The position numbers and the translations under genes were made by a program. Below are positions 11,406-23,379 of a stretch of 64,000 nucleotides of DNA, one piece after another. The notes beneath the pieces were generated by a model, which worked only from the letters and a program-made list of their open reading frames with translations, searched no databases and was not told the DNA's origin. Position 1 is the first letter of the stretch. The number at the start of each line of letters is the position of its first letter. The stretch is taken from contig JALGQZ010000011.1 in the NCBI GenBank assembly GCA_023105745.1, positions 45,352,698-45,416,697 of the forward strand, read 5' to 3'. Origin of the DNA: Austropuccinia psidii. Its lineage: Eukaryota > Basidiomycota > Pucciniomycetes > Pucciniales > Sphaerophragmiaceae.

Positions 11406-13794
11406 AAAAGATATAAACCTTGTTTCTTTCATGCCCATCAGAATTTTTTTAAGGATTCAGGTCAACTCGGCGATTTCTTCGCCTTTCTCAACCAAAATGG
11501 GTGTACATCAATTGCATTTGCGATGAAAAAAAAAGCTTGGGGCGTTGTTGGTTAATCAAATGTCCTCAATGAATTTTGGTTAAATTTTTGTTTTGTCCTT
11601 TAAAGTTAATGACAGTTATTCCTACATTTGACATGCTTTGGAGAGCATCTAACAACATTTGTGCAAATCCCAAATTGGGTGTGAATGTCGTTGATTGGTT
11701 AGGCATATCTGGTATGGGCTTGAAGCTGAGAGAGTCTTAAGAGTTCTCTCGCATGAGCTTGAAGCTGAGAGGAGAGCGCCTTCCCAGCTGTTTCATGAAA
11801 TCAAAATTTAACTTCCAGCTGACATGAAGGGTTAATGAAGCAGGCCATTCATCACGTTGAGCCTTGTGGATCAATGTACAAAAAAGGCTAAAAGGTTCAA
11901 CCACTAGATGAGAAGCTCAGCAAGCCACGAAGAGAAGGTGGTTTGTATATTTGTATGTTCCTTCATAAAATTTAAATTCAATTGAAGGTATTTTGTATGA
12001 ATTGAACCAGGCCTCAATTTTGAGCATTCTTTTAATACAAAGAGAGGGCTCATTCTTTGTATGAATAATAACATGCAAAGCATCATAAATCCTTTAATAA
12101 TAATCATACAAAAATTTGAGATTGTACACAAAATTTGAGATTGTACACAAAATTTGACATCAATATAGCAATTCTACTTGCTAAAGCAACATTGTTTTTG
12201 GTAAGTAGATACCAAAATGACATGTTTTCTTTTTTTGGGGAAATTCTCAAGTAAAAGTGAGAAATGAGGCCCAATAGAAAACATTTTTAATGTGAAAGAT
12301 GAAGTTCGTAGATCTGAAATGATTATTGTTATTTATTTTTGGGCAGCGGCCTTATTCATTTCTTAGTAAGCTATGTATTACGGCTAAACTATGTGTCCCT
12401 TTTTTTTTTTTTTGAAAAAAAGCTTATGATCCCCTTTTAATGATTAAATTATACTAAAATATTCAACCAAAAGAGTTAGAAGTTCTTTCAAAACCCAAAT
12501 TTTATGAAAGATTATTTCATTTTAAAGGTTTTTTTTAATAATTCTCAAAAAAAAAGTAAGGGTTTTTTTTTATGAAATAAAAAGTTTAATACTATTATTA
12601 TTATTATTACTTTCTATTCTCATGTTTATTATGAAGATGTATTTAAATTATTAAATAAAGTTTAAATCAATTATATATATATATATATATATGTTTTTTT
12701 TTCACTTAATTAAGATTATTATACAATTATACATATATTGAATTTTTGATTTTTAATTTTCTTTGCAAAACAAAGGTAACAACAACAAACAATTTTTCAT
12801 TTTAAGAAAATATGTAAGTGTTTTTTTGTTCGTTTTCTTTTCTTTTTTTTTTTTTTTTTTGGGGGGGGGGGGAAAGTTATTTTATACATTTAACTTTGCA
12901 AAATTATACATTAGCTATTTTGAATATTATAAAGATAAAAGAACCATTCAAGAAGTTTTAATAGAAATTCAAAAGACCATCGTCTATTTGAAGAGATGAT
13001 TATATTCTTCAAATTTTTAAATGAAAATTTTAAAGAATAAGGTTTTTGATCTGATAGCTCGCAAGTATTTATTTACCTTTTTATTTAAGATTTTTGAAAT
13101 CAAAGCTAACTTCCTCCTCTGCTTTGAATTAAGTTATTTTTTCATAAAAATAACTTAAACATAAAATTACCAACATATTATTTTAATTGAAGCTTACTTT
13201 ATCATAATTCTTTGATGGCAGGTTTTCATTTTAAACATCAGGTGTTTTTTTGTTTTTCTCAAACTTAACAAGCTGCTACAGGAGTGCAGTAGCTGCATAT
13301 TTTAAGGAAGGCTTTTTTGCCAGCATTAAATAGAAAAGGAATTTTGTGCCTTGGCCAAATTTACAACATACTCTTTTCTCAAGAAACAAAATCACCTTCC
13401 TTATGATAACAAAACTATAGATTAACCATAGCCACCATCTTTAGTGGTTAAAATCTAGAAATCTTCCTTCCTTTCTAAAGTCAATTCTATGATATTTCAT
13501 AGCGATTAAGGCAATTAGGGGTTTTCTTAGCAAACAGCTGCGCTTTCAGGCTGAAATAGTATACTTTTGGTTTAATCGCAATTTTACAGTCAGATTCATG
13601 ATGAAAGTTATTGTATTCTTTGAAAAAAAAACCAACGGCTCAAGTATTGGAAAATTACATGGGCTTCAAGAAATCCACTTGCAACGACAAAATGTTTTTA
13701 ACCTTAACATCAAGGCTTTTGATCATCATAGCCGCTTAGATTCTTATCCCGGGGCCGCTGGGGAACTAGAAACATCAAGGCATCTTTACATACT
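11406..13794. other. Intergenic region between the two convergent genes
   Basis: The first part (to about 11.9 kb) is probably the 3' UTR and terminator of eEF1B-gamma. It contains a nearly repeated segment GCTTGAAGCTGAGAG (11718-11732 and 11758-11772) flanking a CTTAAGAGTTCTCTCG stretch. Further right are AT-rich DNA, an (ATT)n run near 12588-12612, a short (TA)n near 12672-12691 and a T-run/G-run junction at 12843-12872. No gene recognised. Confidence 0.6.
12843..12872. repeat. Poly-T followed directly by poly-G
   Basis: About 18 T followed by 12 G with no interruption. Such homopolymer junctions are prone to length errors in assembly and can form unusual structures; no function is implied. 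Confidence 0.9.
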
Positions 13795-14297
13795 TCAGGG
13801 CACTGGATAGACATGATTTCGAGCAAATAGACAGAAGTAGAAAGTAGAGAATATAAAATAAAATTCTTAGAGCTTACATGGATAACTCATCGGAATTTGT
13901 TCTGGAGGAACATAACCAAAATAATTTCGGCGAACAGGTGGCACAACCGCCAATAGAACTGGACCTAGCAAAAGAAAAAGAGCAATTAATAGCTTTTCCC
14001 AAACCTGTTCAAAAGTTGGATTAAATTTATCTCTTAGTAGAAAAAGAACCAACCTGCAAATCCGATGGCAAGCGACCAAAATATGGCAGGATTCTCGTGT
14101 GCTTGGTGTTGCTATAAAATTTTCATTTTACCCGTTAACGAAAATAAACAAACCAAAATATATTTGATTCCAAAAGAAATTTAAATGTGGAATATAAGTA
14201 TAATTTTAAATCTGGTTATTGATAATTAAGGAGTACTTACTAAATAACGTTGTGTCCTTCTAAAATAGTTGAATCGAGAAATACCGGCAGAAGCCAT
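13795..14297 (-). CDS. Probable NADH:ubiquinone oxidoreductase 9.5 kDa accessory subunit (fungal NUO9.5 / NDUFA3-like)
   Basis: Small mitochondrial inner-membrane accessory subunit of respiratory complex I, judged from family knowledge. Minus-strand exons: 14297-14241, 14111-14054, 13964-13878 and 13802-13795, joined by GT-AG introns in consistent phase, giving 69 residues. The protein starts MASAGISRFNYFRRTQ, then has AHENPAIFWSLAIGFAGPV followed by a single hydrophobic segment (LLAVVPPVRR) and a YVPPEQIPMSYP tail, the pattern I recall for fungal 9.5 kDa subunits (HEKPAxFxSxxIGxxGPV ... PPxR ... IPxTYP). If the last intron is not removed, the protein would instead end SYPCKL at 13867, one residue longer. 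The ending SYPLP looks more family-like. Identity rests on recognition without a search. Confidence 0.6.
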
Positions 14298-14465
14298 TTT
14301 GGGATAATTCGACAGAGCAGGCGATTGACGGCGAACGAAGGCTGCTTGGCTGTTGACCACTACCGATCGGGCTGGGTCAGCCCGGCCAATCAAGAGTATG
14401 AAGATGTCACAAGTGTTGGACGTGACAGCTGTGTGACATAATGAAAAAGTGACACATTAGGGGTT
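14298..14465 (-). promoter_or_regulatory. Upstream region of the complex I subunit-like gene
   Basis: A GC-richer block immediately upstream of the minus-strand start codon. It contains the short inverted repeat CGGGCTGGGTCAGCCCG followed by GCCAATCA (a CCAAT-type box read on the plus strand, about 14380-14390) and a GTGACAGCTGTGTGACA palindromic stretch near 14423-14440. Regulatory use is inferred. Confidence 0.35.
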
Positions 14466-15185
14466 TCATTTTTTGACTGATTTGCTTGCTACTAGTCATG
14501 TGTCTGATTTAATTTTTTAGGGACAGGCAACAAAATCAGAAATAAAAACAGACTTTGATAAATTTGACCAAACCCTTTTGGATAAATTTCCTGAATTTGT
14601 GACCAAACTTGTTTTGAACTGTACTCTGTGAGATAAGTGTTTCCTCTGCTTTTTTTAAAAAAATGATTGACCAGAGATTGCCTAAAAAACAAAATGATTC
14701 CTCATGATAAGAGCTAGCATCATACACACTTCCAAAGATTAGAATACTGATAGGAACCCCAGCTCATCAAGACTTTGAAAATGAATCATTTCTCAGACAC
14801 AATCCATAACCCACATGGGAAAGGAATGATGCAATGAAGCTTGCTGGGTATAGCACTCAGCATACTAATGGAAATTGGCGATCAAAATGGAGTCCATAAG
14901 ACAGAAGGTTTGCCTTTAATTCCCACCAAAATGATTAAAGAGCCTTTCCTGTACTGTACAACACTCACTACAGGAATCAGTGACACCTGTGTCACATTTA
15001 CTGATTCATGGCTGGAATGATGATACCCCACAAAATAATTTGAGGAGGAATTTGATTCACTTTAATGTTAAATTGCAAGGTTTGAGTCATAACAGTAATG
15101 CAAAATCATTTGAAGATCACCAGTAATCAGACACCTCTCAAAGGAATTCTCACAGAATACCATATTTGGGAGCACCCATTAATCA
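14466..15185. other. Intergenic, no gene seen
   Basis: AT-rich sequence with only chance ORFs. One palindrome, GTGACACCTGTGTCAC, occurs near 14981-14996. No transposon motif was recognised. Confidence 0.5.
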
Positions 15186-15189
15186 CTGA

Positions 15190-16050
15190 GGAAAAAGAAA
15201 AAGCAACAAACAAAAGCCATTAATTGGTGATGCAATCTGTCAGCTTGTTTTGGAAGATTATGAAAGAATTCATTCTTACCAAAAGGATCCCAAAAACTAC
15301 AAAGGTCTGTTTGGGGAAGGAAAAAAGAGGTTAATTGGAAAACCAATGTTGACAAAGATGGGTATGTTTTCACTTTTTTCTTATTACTTAAATAATCAAA
15401 ACAGGAAACTGAAACTTACCAGTTGCAACTGTTGCCAAAGATTTATAGCATATAGAGAAAAGTAAATTTCAGACAAATGGTTTTCAGATCATATAGGAGC
15501 AGGATTTTCTGTGGAGGATGCGGGAGGGAAGACATTCCCTCATAAACTTGAGTGAATATGCCCATGCTATGAGCATATGGATTAAATTTTTGGTGAAAAG
15601 GCTAATTATTAACCAGAATGAAAGTTGGAATCTGGAAAAATGGGATCCAAATGAGTAAGGATAATGATAAGAGTCAATTATAATGTGTAGAAAGAACAAT
15701 TTAATAACGAAAGGAAGAGCTTCATGAATTATGGGATGGAAATAAGGAGATTTATAACCTCTAATAGATCAATAGACCATTTTCAAGTAGAAAAAAGCAA
15801 GTGAAGATAGCTCAAGTGGTTAAGAAAAAATGGTGAAGAAAATGACATCAATAAATCAGATTCATACATGTCACATGTGTTTCCAAAAAGATAAAAGCAG
15901 AAAAGGGACTATTAGACTCTAGATAACTGAACCTTTTGATGTAACACTGGAATTTCTCAAACATTATGTGGAAATGAAAAAAATAAATAGAAATAAGAGA
16001 AGAATATGGAAAAGCAAAAAAATTAGGATGAAAAAAATTAAAAAACATAA
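15190..16050 (+). pseudogene. Possible Myb/SANT-like transposon protein relic
   Basis: Reading through stops and frameshifts on the plus strand gives a protein-like series: IGDAICQLVLEDYERI (15220s), then GAGFSVEDAGGKTFPHKLE with ICPCYEHMD and IFGEKAN (15490-15600), then DSYMSHV and FDVTLEFLKHYVEMKKINR near 15860-15990. This order (DNA-binding N-terminus, a CPCY..MD.IFG.KAN segment, and a basic C-terminal helix ending in VEMK) is what I remember from Myb/SANT-like proteins of fungal Harbinger-type transposons. No transposase was found next to it. Identification is tentative. Confidence 0.3.
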
Positions 16051-17645
16051 ATTTGATTGTGAGATGAGGCTCAAAGAGAGTAAGAATAGATTTGGAGATG
16101 TTAGTAAATGGATAACGTGTTGGAATTAATTGTAAAATTAAAAAAATATTTTGTGTTTAACATATGATTATAAAGCATGATAATTATCATCTTGGAATGA
16201 TTACTTTGAACCTAATTTACTGAGATTCAGATATTTACACACATTTAAAATTGAGATTTATTATTGTTTTGAATATTCACAATATTCTAATAATTGTTAT
16301 TTTTAGAGAGACAATCCAAATTTTGAGAATCCAAAAGGATAGAATTTGGGATAACCGCTCAAAACATATCCACTATAGAAAATTATATAACAAATCATTG
16401 TGTCTTTTTTTAAGTTTCATCCATGAGTATCATGATAATATGGGGAAATAAATGCAAAGTTTTTTTACTTTATTTTGAATTTACTGAGCCAAAGCTACTA
16501 TATTTGATTTTTGATTATTAAATATCAAAATTTTCTCTGTATAATGTATTAATTACTTTAAAAATTGACCTATATCGTTAAGAATATTGTCAAATACTTA
16601 ATAAACATATACCCCTTTTGTGATGTGCTCCAAGCCTCCCTTTCTATTAATGATCTGAAACAAACCACATAATGAGGTAGAAATACCTCTCAAAGTACCA
16701 ACTCAATGCTCATCCCTGACCCTTTAATAAGGAAAGAATTCATAAAACCTATTATTTTATGTAATTTGTGCTTCAAGGGATTTTTAGAATAGAATAAAAT
16801 GTTTAATGAGGGGGTATATAAATTATGGAAAAAATTAATCATATAAATACATTCACTAAAAAAGAAGAACTGGGAGAAAGTTCTTCAAGTCAAATGTGGC
16901 TTCAACCTGAAATAATTTTGATTCAAACATAATACCTAAAGTGATATTGATAAAGGTTTGTGTATTAAGCTGGTAATTATTGGAATGTTTAGGAGGTTTA
17001 TTTGAAATATTTTTGAAGTTCAAATTGAATTTAAATAGTTTTGTGACTTAAAAAGCTTTTGAAATAAATCTAAAAAGTTCTTTGGGATGGATTTAAATAA
17101 TTGAATGCACCACAAAAAACAATTGCTTCAAAATCATGTTTTTTAATTTTAAAGGCTAATATTATTCTTGAATATGAAATTATCTCATACAGAAAATATA
17201 AACTTAATATAAGTTCATGGAAAAAAAAGGATATTTCCTCAGTATGATATTTAAATAAAATGTAATAACTTCTATTAATGGTACTGCAAAATATAAGTTG
17301 GGGATTCTGATTCTAAGTTTTAAATCTGGAATGATTGTCCAGAATTGTCAAAGTTAAAAAATTTTAGAATAAAAAACACAAGTTTTTTCTACAAATCCCA
17401 AATTGAATTTTTGGCACTTGGGGAAACCCACACCTCAAGAGGTATAGTCTTTTGAGGTAACAAAAACCAGGGATTTCAAGCCTATATCCCACATTTGGGA
17501 TAATAAAAATCCACTTTTAGTATTACAAAATCATCATTTTTGGTGCAAAACTCAGTAAGAAAATGGATAATTGTGCGAAAATTCCTTTATATTTAAAATA
17601 TGAATGTTCTAGTGATAGCTATGAATTTTTTATTCAATTATTATT
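16051..17645. other. AT-rich DNA, no gene recognised
   Basis: No ORF of note on either strand, no tandem repeat and no recognised transposon block. A short palindrome-rich stretch with CCTCAAGAGGTATAGTCTTTTGAGG occurs near 17431-17456. Confidence 0.5.
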
Positions 17646-17905
17646 CTTTCAGAAGATGACCCTTCCCTCATTTCTGACAGGTTGAAACAGTGTACTTGGA
17701 CTTGTTTGCAGTTGGCTCTCTTTATTTGTATTTCTTATTGCTACATGTTATTTAAACTGAATTCATTATTTATTTATTCTTAGTAATCCTACCCATTTCT
17801 TACACTGTTTTAGTTTCAACTTTATTTCCTCTGAGCCCTCTGAAAGTGAGTCAAATACCCTCAGTGCCAGGCCCTCTTCACTTAGAAGAGCCCCTAAGAA
17901 ATTTT
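17646..17905 (+). repeat. Dispersed repeat shared with 27290-27565
   Basis: TCTGACAGGTTGAAACAGTG and the following ACTTGGACTTGTTTG, then a pyrimidine-rich stretch, then GAGCCCTC ... CAGTGCCAGGCCCTCTTCACTT.GAAGAG. The same order of blocks occurs at about 27340-27555 inside the old Ty3 element. It is therefore a second, fragmentary copy of the roughly 0.75-kb sequence inserted there, probably an LTR or other repeat of unknown family. Confidence 0.6.
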
Positions 17906-20780
17906 TTTACACTAAAATGCTAAAGGAATCAAAAAATTTATCTTTATTTAATAATTTAAAATTATTTCAATGTATGAATTCTTTTGAATCTGATAGTGAT
18001 TCAAATATTTAAAATAATATATACCTATCTTATATTATAATGAGAAAAATATACATCAAGGCCTGCAGAAGCACTTCTGCATATTACTTGTATATATTTA
18101 ATGACTTAAGAAACTAATAGTATTAAAAGTTTCAACAAATTTGTTTCAAAAAAATGATTCATTTTAAAAATTGGTTAAAAAGATTCAATATGATAGAAAA
18201 TTTAACTATTTTCCACAGAAATAAAAAGGGAATCCAGAAATAAAATTGAATTTGGCCCAATAAAGGCTGGGATTAAATATAGATTGGTATTATGGGAGAA
18301 ATTGAAAGGTTGTTTATAGTTGGAAATGTTGCTATTGTCTTGTAAGCTCAAAGGGTTATTTATTACTCAATAAACTCAATTAGAAGTATTATCTCTTTTC
18401 CACAAACTGAACAAAAAATAGAATTTTGTGAATTTATTAAGCCTCAAGGGTTTCCTTGCTGAATTTTATTTGTTGATGGGATTCTCACCCGTTTATATCA
18501 ATTCCCCCAAATATTGTGAATCATGTGTTGCTTGTAATGATATTTAGTATATTTCACTTCAAAATATCAAAATATTTGTAAATTTTTGACTAATTATTCA
18601 AAATTTAGGTATTATATTTCCCTAAATCTGGTTTTTGATATAAAAAACAGCTCATTTCCATAAATTCTGGATGTAATGGATAACCACATGATTCAAATTT
18701 ATATCAAAATTTGGAAATAGAAAAATAACTGAAAATATTTAATGAAAAGGATAAGTATGTACTAGTAGATTTTGCCTATGAAAGATTATGTTGAGTTTTT
18801 CCAACTTATTAGTGGGTTCTTCCTATAAAAATAACAGTTATGGATTGAGATTAAAATAGGTATTTTAGTGGGTCAGTGATATTTTCTGAGGGAAATGTGC
18901 AAGAAAAGAAGGGATAATAAATAAATAATTTTTTTTTAGTTGGGTGGCTGAATTTGTGATTCTATATACTATGTTGGCACAAATAAGAGATCAATTGCTT
19001 CATATGTGTGAATTTGATGAGAAATAACAACTGAAACATTAATATGAGCTGAAATTTTTTTACAATATCTTGTAAATATGTATGAAAAGATCAAGTCAAT
19101 AACCTTTGACTTGAAAGATCATAGTCTACAAAAAATGAGTTTATTAATTTATTCCTGTCTAAACTTCCATGTGCTATCAGCTAAAGTAGATTTCAATGAC
19201 AAAACTATATTATCCATAGCTTTCTATTTTCAGATTTACTCTCATAATTTTAAATAAACTTGGAAAATTATTTTCTTCTTTTTTGGAGTCGTGTGAAATC
19301 CATTCAATATTTCTGAAAATGGGAAGTTTAGGATCTTCCATTGATTTTTTATTTTCATCCTCGGCCATTCTAGAGAATGTAATAATTTGTGAATAAATGA
19401 AATTTTACTAATTTCAAAGCTTTCCATTTGAAGATTATATTTAATTTTATAAATATTTAAAACAGATCTTAAGGAATGAAGATCCCTTATCTGTAAGGTA
19501 ATTGATAATCCTTCAAAAAATACAAACAATTATTACATACCTGAAAATTTAGGAGAATTAAAACCTGCCTGAAAGCCAATGGATTTCATTCTCCAGTCTA
19601 ATAGATTTCAATTGGACTCAATTTCATTTATTTTCTTGTGTAGATTTCTTAATTTATCTAAAAGATCTTCAAAGAAATGAAATATTGAATTAATATCATC
19701 AAAAAATGATATTAAATGGATGAAAAATGGTGGGAATGGCTTATGGGTCTTGCCAATCAGCAAATAAGGGGGAGGAAGAATATTTATTTCCAAAAGTTAT
19801 AACCAAGTTGAATTATCTTGGTTTTTATCAATTTAAATAATGAAAATTTTTATTTAGGATTTCTTGGATAATACAAGCGCTGAGGTGATTTCATTGGTAT
19901 AATGAAAATTACATCTCTAGGATTGACTAATAGCTACTTTATTTATAAATTTTATAGTATTATCTTCCTTATTGTCTATATTTGGCCTAGTAGCTCACAG
20001 TTAAATCATAAGGAGTAATACTATTTTATTAATATTTGAGATCATTCTTGTGATTTACCTACATAGGTTTGGTCCCAACCATTAAATAATTAAAATTATT
20101 TTGAGAATCTGAGATGGAGGAAGTTTTTTTTTTTAGATTTTAAGGAGGATGGGAATTTGATGGGACAGAATGAAATTTCAATAAGAAGTCCCTTATAGGT
20201 ATTCCACCCCTATCAATGTATTCAAAATAAATAAATAAGAAAATTAAAAATTCATTAAGTTATTTAAGAAGAATTGAGCCAAATTGCAAAGATCAAATAA
20301 GAAATTATAAATCAATAGATGAAATTATTTAATTTAATCAATTTCTATAAGCTGAAGAAAAAAGGGTGCTTATGCTGAGGTGAGAGGAAGGATTTAAATC
20401 TATTTTGGAATCAATTTATTTTTTTTCAAATAATAAAAGACAATTCATTGGGAATTGATTTGTAAAATAATTTTGACTTCATTCAGAATAAATTTGTCAT
20501 GAATCACCAATTGATTCTAGAAGGAGACATAAGCCTCCTAGTGATGTGTCAGGGGGTTGGAGTAGTAGTGGTGGCTGTGATGATTATGAGGACAAGGATG
20601 ATGATGATTATGGCCAATAGTGATGTATTCATTTATTTCATTTGAGATCGTTTTTTTGGAAATAAAGTTTAAAAAGTATAATTAAGAAGAAAAAAAAGAA
20701 GACAATGATTATGAGGAATGATTTTTGAAAAGAATAAATGAAATTACTTTTAATCCAAAAACACTTGATCCCTAAAAAAA
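17906..20780. other. AT-rich DNA, no gene recognised
   Basis: Contains only short ORFs (for example minus-strand 19242-19529 and 19608-19793) with no recognised motif. A GAT/GGT-rich patch lies around 20545-20620. Nothing here supports a gene. Confidence 0.5.
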
Positions 20781-21542
20781 TCCAGAAAAAAAATCAAAAA
20801 AACAAATTTTTCACATACAGCCTGAAAACATATGTTGAGGACCAAGCAAGGTATTTGTTCACAACTTTCAATATAAATATGTTCAATGGGAAAAAAATTT
20901 GATTAATTTTCAAAAAAAACCAGATTTTTCAGATTCATTTTTTTGAAAAATTCTTTTTTCTTGGGCTCATTAAGGAGCACAAAGATTTTTGGTTTTTAAA
21001 AAACCCCTGGGAATGCAGGAAGCTAGAGTATTGGGATACATGTAGAAAAAAAAACCAAAGTTTTTTTTCAATTTGTTCTTTTGGTTGGTTGAGCTCCTAT
21101 AGCCTTCAAAAGGCTGTAGAAACCCAAACAAGGCATTTTTAACACTAAATATCCCGGAAATCCAGGAGGTTTAGTATCTATTGATCAGAAAATTCATAAA
21201 AAAACAAAAAAAAGGTTTTGTTGATTGATTTTTTCTATCACTTGGGATCCTACAGTCTCTAAAGGGCTTTAGGATCCCAAGCAAGACATTTCTAACACTA
21301 AACCTCCATATAAAACAAAAAATGTTTTTTTAATTCAATTTTTTATTTTCATGGGCTCCTACACCCTCCAAAGGGCTGTAGGAGCCCAAGCAAGCAACTT
21401 TTAACAGTAAACCTCCTGATATCTCAGGAGGTTTAGAGAAAGGATTTTTTAGTTCTTTTTTGTTTTCTTGGGCTCCTACAGCCTCTGAAGGGCTTTAAAA
21501 TCCCAAGAAAGGCATTTTATCACACTAAAACTACTGGGAATC
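20780..21542. repeat. Two-hairpin tandem array, left part
   Basis: At least four units about 112-147 bp apart. Each contains a long perfect or near-perfect stem (for example CTTGGGCTCCTACA...TGTAGGAGCCCAAG around a TCCAAAGGG loop) followed by a second hairpin, AAACCTCC.GG....CC.GGAGGTTTA. Clear unit starts are near 21093, 21240, 21352 and 21466, with weaker ones further left (20840s, 20960s). The array resumes at 32077; the 10.5-kb Ty3 element between the halves inserted in the second hairpin of one unit. No ORF crosses the array. Confidence 0.85.
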
Positions 21543-23308
21543 CATAAGGTCTGGATATGAAAATTTGATTGAAACTAAAGTACTTTTCCTGTCCTCAAAA
21601 TTTGTATAAGGTAAAATTCAATTCAAAATAGTATCTTTTAAGAGTTTTAAGGGAAAAAAACCCAAATTTATTTTTAAATTTTTTGCTATAACACAATGTT
21701 ATTATAAATATTTGTGGTTTTAGAAACAATGAAAATTTATCCAAAAAATACTCTACAAGAGGTATTTATGGCTGCAAAACATTTCTTGAAGAGGAATTGA
21801 ATTGGAACTAATTGAGTAGAAAACTCCAGGAAATTAATATTTGAAAAGAGTCCTTAGAAGGAATTTCAAAGAAAAAACATGCTAAAAAGTGATCAGAGTG
21901 AATTCAGAAACAAAGTGACAAAGGTAACAGTGATGAAAGATGCTTCAATTCACTTTTGGGGTGATTTAAGGGTAAAAATGATTATAGGAGTTAAAAACAA
22001 TGATTATGATGGTTTTTTCACAGGGTTCAAAGGTTCAAAATGATTTTGAAATTTTGATTGGAATATTTTACTTATTGTTTTAACAGTGATTTAGATAATC
22101 ATAAAAGGAAAAGATTCTACCATTAAGAGAAAAGTGGGGTAAAGAAGAAGTTCTTTTAAGTCCATGAACTCTCTTACTAAAAAAGTAAAATTTCATATAA
22201 TAAGTCGTGAGAAACACACTGACAACAGAAAAGCCAATTATGGCTTCATTGAACTTTGGTTTGGACTAAAAAAGGGCTGGTTTCAACCATTTTAGTCCCT
22301 TGAACCATCCATTTCTATAATAATAGTAAGTTTATAGCTCTCAAAACACATCAAAATGTGTTTAAGAGACATAAAAGCCATTTTGAAATGTTTTTGATAG
22401 GTTTCTCAACTTATGGGAAGCTTTAGCCTCTTGGTAACAGTTAAAACTTCCCTGGTTGGTATCAAAACTCCTTGTCACCTGAGTGACTCAATTCCAGGAA
22501 AAAAGTAATGAGCTTTTGCATGAAGTTTGAAATCCAAATCCTGTCAGTAAGGAATTTAGGGGATTATAGAACCATTGGAGCCAAGATCCCTTTTCCTCCC
22601 TCAGAATTGATATTTCTAATTTTTTTTAATTCCTCATCATGTATTATACTTAAAATTCAAATATGTAATTCAATTGAAAAATCACAGTAAACAACTGTAA
22701 TTATGAATTTCAAATATGTAAATTCAAGTCAATTTTTTTAATACACATGCACAATTTGACATTTTGATTGTAAATACTTTAATTACACATAACTTCTAAG
22801 CTGCAAACTACACCACAACTTTAACACAAAAATTAATGGTTAACACCACATGTAGTGTGAATTGGGTTGAAGCTTTGAGTATTTACAGATTCCCATCCAA
22901 ATAATACTCAAAACTTAATTCAACCCCATTCAGAGTTGAGCTACAGAGTTTTCATCAAAAGGTGACCCGACATTATTTTTTTTGAGGAATCTAATGGTGG
23001 AATAAGTTTCATATGTTTATTAAGTAGTTTCTATTAAGTCTGTTCAAAAGAATATTTTAATATTAATATTTTTTGATGAAAACTTATTTTTGCTTTATTA
23101 TTTAATGTAAAAAAATATTTTTACATCTTTAACTTTTAATGTAAATGCAATGCTAAATTTTAATTATGAGTTTTATTTTTATACTTGAAATTTATATTTA
23201 TATTTAGATTTTGTTTTTATATTTAAAAATAGAAGTCTCATTTTCAATCATCAATTACTTAATTTCTTGTGCTTTTTTGGGTATATGAAAATACCTCCAA
23301 GGCTCACA
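21543..23308 (-). repeat. 3' LTR of the old Ty3 element
   Basis: Ends TGTGAGCC (read on the minus strand at 23308) as in the younger family member. It matches 30309-32076 along its length, with frequent substitutions and small indels. A purine-rich tract AGGGGGAGGGGA (minus strand, 23309-23320) directly precedes it and serves as the polypurine tract. Confidence 0.85.
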
Positions 23309-23379
23309 TCCCCTCCCCCTAAAAAAGAATATTATTTTGTGATATTTCTATTTATAGTGTTTCTGAACCTTTCGAGAAG

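Noticed and set aside
18055..18095. Short hairpin CTGCAGAAGCACTTCTGCA as a terminator or small RNA
   Set aside because: Isolated, no associated gene, and such hairpins are expected by chance in this much sequence.
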